The position numbers and the translations under genes were made by a program. Below the pieces are notes generated by a model. The model had not been told where the DNA came from. It saw only the letters and a list, made by a program, of their open reading frames with translations, and searched no databases. From the NCBI GenBank assembly GCA_025934495.1, contig JAICXY010000003.1, positions 1 to 64,000 on the forward strand: a stretch of 64,000 nt of DNA. Direction: 5' to 3'. This document shows positions 56,372 through 64,000 of this stretch, piece after piece. The first letter of the stretch is position 1. Every line of letters starts with the position of its first letter. The DNA is from Candidatus Nitrosocosmicus sp. Lineage in GTDB: Archaea; Thermoproteota; Nitrososphaeria; Nitrososphaerales; Nitrososphaeraceae.

Positions 56372-57829
56372 TCATTTATATTTTTTCTTTTCAAACCTAT
56401 AAAGTATTTTATTTTTAAGTTTGTTAAACTGGGTGTGATACTGAAATACAATGATTACTATTACTACTATAGAGAATAAAGATGCGGCTAGCAAAAAAGT
56501 TAAAGGAGTGGTACCAAGGATATTAACATCTTTTGTAAGAGAATATGCATCCACTATGGCACCGAAAACAACGAATATCGAGAATAATGTAAAGATTGCA
56601 ATTAATTTATCTAGTCGATCCTGTTTAATTCTCAGATATACTTCACTGTTATAGTTACGATTCTGATCGATTGACTTTATATTATATATAATATGTCTTT
56701 CCATATGTTCTAGTCGCCATTGCTTTTCAAGTTTTGAAAGTAATAAGGGATGGTCAGAGTAAAGAATGGCATTCATTCCGTCATGAAATTGATCTAAATG
56801 TTTAATACTACTGGACCTTATATTCTGATACTTTTCTATTTTGTCTTTGACTGCTTTTTCTTTAATACCTTTTGAAAATTCAATTGATTCATCTTTTAAA
56901 ATAATTTTGGTTAAGAAAAAATTTAAGAGGTAGAGCCCATAGCAGAAATATTGTCCAATCTCTATCAAATCAATTATTTTTTTAATTTCGTCAATTTTTT
57001 GACTTGACGGGATAATTATAAGTGACCTTCCTAAACCAAAGAAAATATATTTATCAAATAAATAAGGAGTATCATCTTCAGGTGTTTGTTGAAGCAAATA
57101 AATTAAATTTTTATTGATTCCTTCATTGAAGTTTTTTCCTTTTGCCTCCTTGAATAATTCTTCATTATCGCAAAAACAATAAATTCTATGTATCCATAGA
57201 AATTTTGAATCAACATGAGAAATGTTAATACCATTATCAAAATAAGATTCATTTTTCTCTTTTGAAAGAAATATAGTATAATCGGTATTGCTAGATAATA
57301 ATTTAGTTAGTGTATTATTGAAATTTTTAACTTCCTTTAATAATATAGTATCTATTTCTTCATCTATCTTTTTTTCTACTATGTCTTTTAAATATGCCGT
57401 ATTTATACTATTATCTTGAAACTCAAATCCAACCTTGAGAGAAAATATTCCTATGCCCGAAGTAAAGAAATTAATATGTTTATTAATAAATGTGATTTTA
57501 GTTTTTCCTGTAGACAGTTTTTCAGTGAGTTCAAGATTTTCTATATCAATTGAAATGAATCCTTTAGAGAAATCTTGTTCATCAGAAAAAATGTTTGGTT
57601 TAATTTCCTCATATATTTTACCTGCAGTTTTGATGAATACATGATTATTCTTATCTAATGTTTTTGTTATATTTTCTGTATATTCTTTTATTAAATTCTC
57701 AAAATGAGTTTGATATGATATATTTTCTTTTTTTCCTAACTGCTGTAACAATTCTATATTAAGATAGATACCGGTAGCAAATGGTGCAATAATATACATA
57801 AAAATATCCATTTTAACAGTCAACATCAA
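56372..57829 (-). CDS. Hypothetical protein with large soluble domain and two C-terminal TM helices
   Basis: 485-aa ORF; C-terminal 2-TM hairpin; no GMN motif. Confidence 0.75.
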   Translation of the reverse strand: MMLTVKMDIFMYIIAPFATGIYLNIELLQQLGKKENISYQTHFENLIKEYTENITKTLDKNNHVFIKTAGKIYEEIKPNIFSDEQDFSKGFISIDIENLELTEKLSTGKTKITFINKHINFFTSGIGIFSLKVGFEFQDNSINTAYLKDIVEKKIDEEIDTILLKEVKNFNNTLTKLLSSNTDYTIFLSKEKNESYFDNGINISHVDSKFLWIHRIYCFCDNEELFKEAKGKNFNEGINKNLIYLLQQTPEDDTPYLFDKYIFFGLGRSLIIIPSSQKIDEIKKIIDLIEIGQYFCYGLYLLNFFLTKIILKDESIEFSKGIKEKAVKDKIEKYQNIRSSSIKHLDQFHDGMNAILYSDHPLLLSKLEKQWRLEHMERHIIYNIKSIDQNRNYNSEVYLRIKQDRLDKLIAIFTLFSIFVVFGAIVDAYSLTKDVNILGTTPLTFLLAASLFSIVVIVIIVFQYHTQFNKLKNKILYRFEKKKYK

Positions 57830-58988
57830 GCATCAACTATTTAAGATTGAATAAAGAAAAAAATAATCAAAGTTTGGATAATATAATTTGTTTTTTGTTT
57901 AAAAGTTTAGAAAGGACACGGTAATAAAAAATCATTTGTAGAAAAGCCTATCTTTTTTTTATGTAGTATTATAGAATAAAAAGAAAAACGAACTAAAACC
58001 AATGAACTCAAAGCATAACAATTTAGCGACACAATATTTTTCTGAAATAAAGTTAAGATGATACACTAGATCTACAAGGGAATAAGGGATCTTTGCATTT
58101 GAATTTACAATTACTAAAATATATAATTCATTTTTAATTTTTATAACTAACTGATTTAAAATTTAACCGAATCAGTGTTTTAATTTAAAAATAATATCAA
58201 ATCATAAAAAATAATGGAATCTCTATGTTGAAGAAAATAATATACCATTATCCGACAGTTTCGATAGATTTTTAACTCAATTTCTTGTTAGATTTAAATA
58301 TTTTATATTTCTATATATTTTTTAAACTGAAACATTACATAACAACTCTTAAATGCATAACATCCAAAATCTCTGTCAGGATTGGTAAAACAGGATACCC
58401 AGTTCTAGATAATATATATTTAGTGACATCCACTAAAATGTGGTAAATAAATGATCTATGCAAAACTGAGTTATTGGTATTAAAGATTCACTAGTTTTCG
58501 TGGAAGAAAAAATGATTTTTCTTGATTTTACATCTTAATTTCCTTGTATTGAGCATGGATGTCCTTTTTGGACAGATTATGGTTCATTGAATTTTAGACC
58601 AGGATCAATTGTTATAGTTCCGTTTACATTGCCAATATTATCAACTGACAATACGTTTATCCAATCGACCTTCGTATACTACACTTCAATCGTCAAAATG
58701 ATCTGACATATTTGTTATATGACAATAAATCCGATAGTAATTTTATTGACATGACACCCTGTAATAGGAATACCAAATGTTTGGATTTTTTACATAAATT
58801 ATGATATTGGATTTAACTCCGCTATATTTGATATAAGCATAATAATAATTGAGATCTTGAAAGGATTTTATAAGTTATTATATATTTTTAATTTTAGCTT
58901 TTTTGGAAGTTTACCTGCGATATCTTTTATAATACATCAATAGTATTTGAACTAATGTGTAATATAAAGAAAAGGATGAGAAAATAAA

Positions 58989-59198
58989 ATGGAAAATAAA
59001 AGTAATAAGTCATATCATTCAATATTTATTCGCAATGAAAGTTATAACAATTTTAATAAAGAAATAGAGAAAAACCTAGAAAACCTGAATCCCCTAATTC
59101 ACAAAATAATATCTGTAAATCACAGTATGTCATCTACTGAATATACTGCTCTAATAATATACGAATCGGATAATAATATAGTTAAAGAACAATATTGA
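58989..59198 (+). CDS. Small hypothetical protein
   Basis: 69-aa ORF after a purine-rich stretch. Confidence 0.4.
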   Translation: MENKSNKSYHSIFIRNESYNNFNKEIEKNLENLNPLIHKIISVNHSMSSTEYTALIIYESDNNIVKEQY

Positions 59199-59753
59199 TA
59201 ACAATTAATTTACATCAACCTATCTAAAACCATAGATAGATATACAAATTACCGTTTAAGAAATAAATGAATAAAGAAGCGAAGTTTATTTTGAAAATAT
59301 GCATGCATATTCAATCAAATACTTGAACTGGGTCAATTCGATTAAATTATCAAAATAAACCATAAATATTGTAAAAGATAACACATAATAAAAAATTATA
59401 ATTTATAAATACACTATTAAGTTTGCTTACATAACAGAGTATCTCTATCTAAATATTTAATATATTAGTTGAGGCTTGTCATAAATCAAATTATCTTGAT
59501 ATATTATACAACAGCTCAAATCTAAACCTCGAAATATCATTTTGAGATATACTGTACCAAAGTAACTCGATAGATTAAAGGAATATACTCTTTAACATCC
59601 TATATATGATAGGCTACACATCTTGTGCAGGATATTACGAAATCTTGATAGACCGTATAATTAAAACATATAATAATATATGGAATCTTTTTGTACTAAT
59701 TTTCAATATGTCTCTATAAATATTTTAATAAATTTTATATCATATTTGTTATA

Positions 59754-60068
59754 TTGAGTCAACAACCGCAATTTCTGTATCTTATCACGAGAGGATGGAA
59801 AACGGCAAAACATCACAAAATAGAGATTTGGTTTGTGGAATATTGCAAGAAATACTATATTATTTCTGAACGCAAAAAATATGCGCATTGGGTTCAAAAT
59901 ATTTTGCATAATTCTAATGTTACATTCACCATACTTAATAAAACGTTAAAAGGATATGCAAGGTTGGTTGATTTTACGGAGTCAGAATTAATTACAAATG
60001 TTTCAAATTTGATGAATCAGAAATATGGATGGAACGATGGATTAATAGTAGAGATATATTCAGTTTAA
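59754..60068 (+). CDS. Deazaflavin (F420)-dependent nitroreductase family protein
   Basis: FLYLITRGWKTAKHHKIEIWFVEYCKKYYIISERKKYAHWVQNILHNSNVTFTI fits the DDN/F420 family. Confidence 0.75.
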   Translation: MSQQPQFLYLITRGWKTAKHHKIEIWFVEYCKKYYIISERKKYAHWVQNILHNSNVTFTILNKTLKGYARLVDFTESELITNVSNLMNQKYGWNDGLIVEIYSV

Positions 60069-60190
60069 AAATATTAATAACTATACAAAAGACAAAAATT
60101 TTCCATTTAGATGTTCAAAGATCCAAGGAAATAATGTAGATTATTCCGAGGATATTGTGCTGTGTTTGTTTAAAGTAAACGTACTACCGT

Positions 60191-60520
60191 ATGGAGATAA
60201 GGAAGGGAATAATTATCATTATACAATCTATTATAATTTGCCTTTCTCAAGTCTGCCCAAGAATATTTGACAGGTCTTCGTTGATAGTCCTTATTTTAAG
60301 GAAAATAAATTCAGAGATAATGATTATTTTATCAGTGTTATGGTTGATTATTTTAGGGGAATATGGAACTGTAGCACTAAAAAGTTGGTCAAATGGTAAA
60401 GTCCAATTAGGAAAAGTAATCGAAAAAATACAAAGTGATGATAATTTAGAAAAATCCGTTTCAGTAGATTATTATCTTAAATGTGAAACAATTGATAGAA
60501 AAAAAAAGAATCAAGGGTAA
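60191..60520 (+). CDS. Small membrane protein, start uncertain
   Basis: 109-aa ORF; IIMILSVLWLIILGEYGTVAL helix then a polar C-terminus; likely starts at an internal Met. Confidence 0.4.
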   Translation: MEIRKGIIIIIQSIIICLSQVCPRIFDRSSLIVLILRKINSEIMIILSVLWLIILGEYGTVALKSWSNGKVQLGKVIEKIQSDDNLEKSVSVDYYLKCETIDRKKKNQG

Positions 60521-60834
60521 AGAAAAAAGTAATATCTGATTTCCTAATATGAGGCATTTTTTTGAATATAAGTTGTAATTTGCATGAGCATTAAAAAAAA
60601 ATTAAATACATTGATCCCGAATAATACCCCCATTGACTTTACCTAACCATACAAAAAAACACCTTGAATCCATATAATATATTGCTCAAAAAGAGTTTAA
60701 TCCTATAGCAATTGTATTGAAAGAACATCTCATAATAGTAACAATGCCCTTAACATATATTACAACTTTGACATATATGGCTTGGTAAGAGTGAACTATG
60801 AAGATTAAAGTAGTATGCTGTATCACATAATAAC

Positions 60835-60999
60835 ATGGTTTTTATGATAAAATGTAAACAATGCAATATAGATCATATTTCTAATTTATACAGAATGGAT
60901 GGACATATATTTCGTAGGCATTTTTCAAACAATGAATGTTGTCCTAGTTGTGGACAGGTATCTAAATATAATGAATTGGATTATAATTTTAAACTATAA
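60835..60999 (+). CDS. 54-aa zinc-ribbon-like microprotein
   Basis: MVFMIKCKQCNIDHISNLYRMDGHIFRRHFSNNECCPSCGQVSKYNELDYNFKL; not in the ORF track. Confidence 0.5.
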   Translation: MVFMIKCKQCNIDHISNLYRMDGHIFRRHFSNNECCPSCGQVSKYNELDYNFKL

Positions 61000-61539
61000 G
61001 TATCCGATCTTCCACAATAGAGTTAATAGAATTGACATTTAAGATACATATTTTAATAATTGTGGAGTTTCCATAAAGAAATTAGTAAATTTATTGATTA
61101 CAATTTATATCAAAATCAAGAAATAGATTTGATTATGATATGTGATATATTTATTTATAATTCATAAAAATTTCTATATTATCTAAATATAATGATAAAC
61201 AGATCAAATAATTTTTCTCCAATTTTATCAATGGTTAATGTATATGATGTTGAATGCGTTCTAAAATTAATCGGGAAGGCAAGTAAAAGTTATTGATGGG
61301 TTGAGTAATTCTCCCCCTATAGCACATTAACCTATAATTAATATATGATGGTCATAGTGGTACCTATTGATAATCATACCTTATCATAATATTAGTTAAG
61401 AAATGAATCTTAAATTAGATTTAGATAATTCAGCAAATGACCTTTCAACTAGGTATTGACTATTAAAAATGATGAGATAAAGAAAGAAATATTTAGCATA
61501 TCTCCAACTTTTTGATTGTATCTATATATCAAATATTCT

Positions 61540-62300
61540 GTCATATTATTCATTATTGTTCTGCAAGTTATAATTTTTATATTATTTCCAAAGGTACGAT
61601 ATGTCTAGGCACTGGAAAGGCTTGGTTTGTAGATGCAATGTCATTCTCTGTTGAATTCCAATTTCTAACATCGCTATTTTCTCTGAAACGCTCAGGACTA
61701 CTTGTCTTCGGAATCGCAATGATGTAATACAAGTATTTACAAGGTTGACCACCATTTGATGAAGGGTTTTCTGACTTCCCTTAACAATCTTTGTAAGTAT
61801 TTGTTTACGGTTGCTCTATAGAGGGTGGGGAAAAATTGCTATAACTAGATGTGTATACCCTTACTACATCTATTTCCTTTTTATTACAACATGTAAGTAG
61901 TTTCGTTTGATTCCTGGAATTTAAATTATAAGTGACTTGATCGAATGAGATTTGCTCATTGATAAGAGCTATTTCAGACTCTTTTAGTTATTTCAAATCA
62001 AAATTGCTGACTCCAATAAATTTTACTAGACCTTTCCATTTCCAATGTCTCCATACTCATATGATGTCTCCCATATTGAATGGTTGCTGCTAGGCCAATG
62101 AATCAACTATAAATCAAACCTCTCGGTATTTAATCATTTTAAGCTGTATTCATAAGCCATAAATGTATCATATTTGAAAGCATTTGATAGTAAGATCTTT
62201 CTAGCAAAAATAAATCGTTCCATCGCCCTGCAATAGTTTGGCCTAACAATTCAAGTTCTAATAGAAGAGACTCCTGGAAGATTATAGATTTCATAATGAC
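61540..62300 (-). pseudogene. Aldo/keto reductase pseudogene
   Basis: Reverse-strand GLVKFIGVSNFDLK, EQISFDQVTYNL and AIPKTSSPERFREN are AKR signatures interrupted by stops and frameshifts. Confidence 0.75.
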
Positions 62301-62406
62301 TTTGTAATCATAACTTTATCATGCCAAAACTATACAAAAAGTTTGTACAGAATAAGGGTAATTGTAAATTATTTGTTATTATGTTTTGAGTATGATATTG
62401 AATGAA

Positions 62407-63360
62407 TTATTTAACATTTATAGGTCGTGGCAAAAGTTGTATTTCCTTATCAAATCTTCTCCCATATCTATTTATTCCCAGGATTACTTTGTCTTTAATA
62501 TTCTTTTTTCTAATATCCAATGATACTTGAAATGAATCGATAACCCTTTTACCGTCAAGTGATTCTATAATATCCCCCTTTCTTAAATCTGCATATTCCC
62601 CAGGACTATTTGATTGTACATCTGCAATAAGGGCACCTTCGTGTGTAGGCAATCTGTAATATTTTGCTAATTGCCTTGTTATCTTTATTGTTGAAATTCC
62701 TATCCATGGTCTGTTTGTAACCTGACCATTTTCAATTAAATCTAATAATATTGATTTTGCAATATTTATCGGAACTGCAAAACCAATTCCTTGCGCATAT
62801 GGTATCTTGGCAGTATTTATTCCTATAACCTGGCCATTTGTATTGATTAGCGGACCACCAGAATTTCCGGGATTAATTGAAGCGTCTGTTTGAACTAATT
62901 CCTGGATCCCATTTTCAAATTGTAATTTTCTGCTTAATGCGCTTATAATACCTGCAGTAACAGTCGGGCCACCATCAAGGCCAAATGGATTTCCTATTGC
63001 AATTACTATTTGTCCTATTTTTAAATCGTCTGAATTTCCAAAATCAGCAAATGGTAAAGCCTCTTTTGATTCAATTTTAATTATGGCAAGATCAGTAAGA
63101 TCATCCGAACCCACAATAACACCATCGAAAATATTGCCATCTTTAGTTGTAATTTTTATCTTGTCTGCTCTTTCTATAACATGATTATTGGTAAGTATAT
63201 GTCCTTTTTTATCAACTATTACACCAGAACCAACACCCTCTATAGGAAATATGCGCAATAATTGATCTTTCATCATTCTCACACTCGCGATATTTACTAC
63301 ATTTTTACTTCCCTTTTCTACTGCATCTATGATTAAATTTTCATTATAAATCGGAATCAA
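62407..63360 (-). CDS. HtrA/DegP-like trypsin-fold serine protease with PDZ domain
   Basis: ILTNNHVIERAD, GNPFGLDGGPTVTAGIIS, QTDASINPGNSGGPLIN, C-terminal PDZ (GEYADLRKGDIIESLDG). Confidence 0.93.
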   Translation of the reverse strand: MIPIYNENLIIDAVEKGSKNVVNIASVRMMKDQLLRIFPIEGVGSGVIVDKKGHILTNNHVIERADKIKITTKDGNIFDGVIVGSDDLTDLAIIKIESKEALPFADFGNSDDLKIGQIVIAIGNPFGLDGGPTVTAGIISALSRKLQFENGIQELVQTDASINPGNSGGPLINTNGQVIGINTAKIPYAQGIGFAVPINIAKSILLDLIENGQVTNRPWIGISTIKITRQLAKYYRLPTHEGALIADVQSNSPGEYADLRKGDIIESLDGKRVIDSFQVSLDIRKKNIKDKVILGINRYGRRFDKEIQLLPRPINVK

Positions 63361-63827
63361 TTATTGGATTCCTCCTTCGAGATATTAGTATTGGTGTTTA
63401 AAAATTCTCTTAATGATCTTAATAATGTAGCAAATAATGGAAATGATTCAAATCTTTTATTTTCGATTACAAATATTTTTGTATTCACTTATTATATATA
63501 TTGAGGTAATCTAATATAAATAATAAAGTAACTTTAAGTAAACTAAATTACCATATCGAAACTTGATGCCTATTCGCTTTAAAAACAGGGTATTGTTATA
63601 TTGCTTTGTTAAATGATTAGAAAAATTGTAAGTTAAAATTATATTATGTTCGAGTTATAACAATTATAATACAGATTAAACATTAAAAATTATACCTTAA
63701 TTAATAAGATAAAAATAAAAATTATAATTAAATCTTATATAACATTCTTCGAATAGTTTGTTTACTATGCAAGCTAACAAATGCTATTATATTTAAAAAG
63801 CACATCAATTCTGGACTGAATTAAGTA

Positions 63828-64000
63828 ATGTTATCAAATGCAGATAGTAAGGTAATGCTAATAACGGGCACTAGACCTGAAATTATAAAGTTATATCCTC
63901 TTATGCGATTATTTGATACCGAAAATATAGATTATACTTTTGTACATACAGGTCAACATCATGATTTTAATTTATTTCTAAATTTTATTAAAGAATTTAA
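63828..64000 (+). CDS. wecB: UDP-N-acetylglucosamine 2-epimerase, N-terminal part (truncated by window end)
   Basis: KVMLITGTRPEIIKLYPLMR...VHTGQHHDFNLFLNF. Confidence 0.85.
   Translation, partial: MLSNADSKVMLITGTRPEIIKLYPLMRLFDTENIDYTFVHTGQHHDFNLFLNFIKEF

Overview
AT-rich 64 kb chromosomal window. Gene content suggests an ammonia-oxidising archaeon (Nitrososphaeria/Thaumarchaeota, possibly Nitrosocosmicus-like); this is inferred from protein character, and no search was run. Recognisable genes include methylmalonyl-CoA epimerase, moaD-moaE, an FAD/NAD oxidoreductase, a polysaccharide deacetylase, a radical SAM/SPASM protein, a GT2 glycosyltransferase, a histone-deacetylase-family protein, a DUF5996 protein, a frameshifted CoA-disulfide-reductase-like gene, hemD, a NixA/HoxN-type Ni/Co transporter, an O-methyltransferase, a VOC protein, two MEDS-domain proteins, a histidine kinase, an HtrA-like protease and the 5' end of wecB. 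Between them lie many insertion-sequence copies and relics (IS630-, IS6- and IS5-like) and decayed genes. The best-supported structural findings are two IS630-type elements nested in IS6-like elements. Both have TA duplications, and removing them restores either the host IS end or the host reading frame. Both IS630 transposases also have an A7 run at the junction where a -1 shift joins the HTH and DDE parts. The strongest candidate for an undescribed system is a 639-aa HTH/coiled-coil protein (46336-48255) preceded by eight same-orientation TGAC boxes in 84 bp. No rRNA, tRNA or CRISPR array was recognised by eye.
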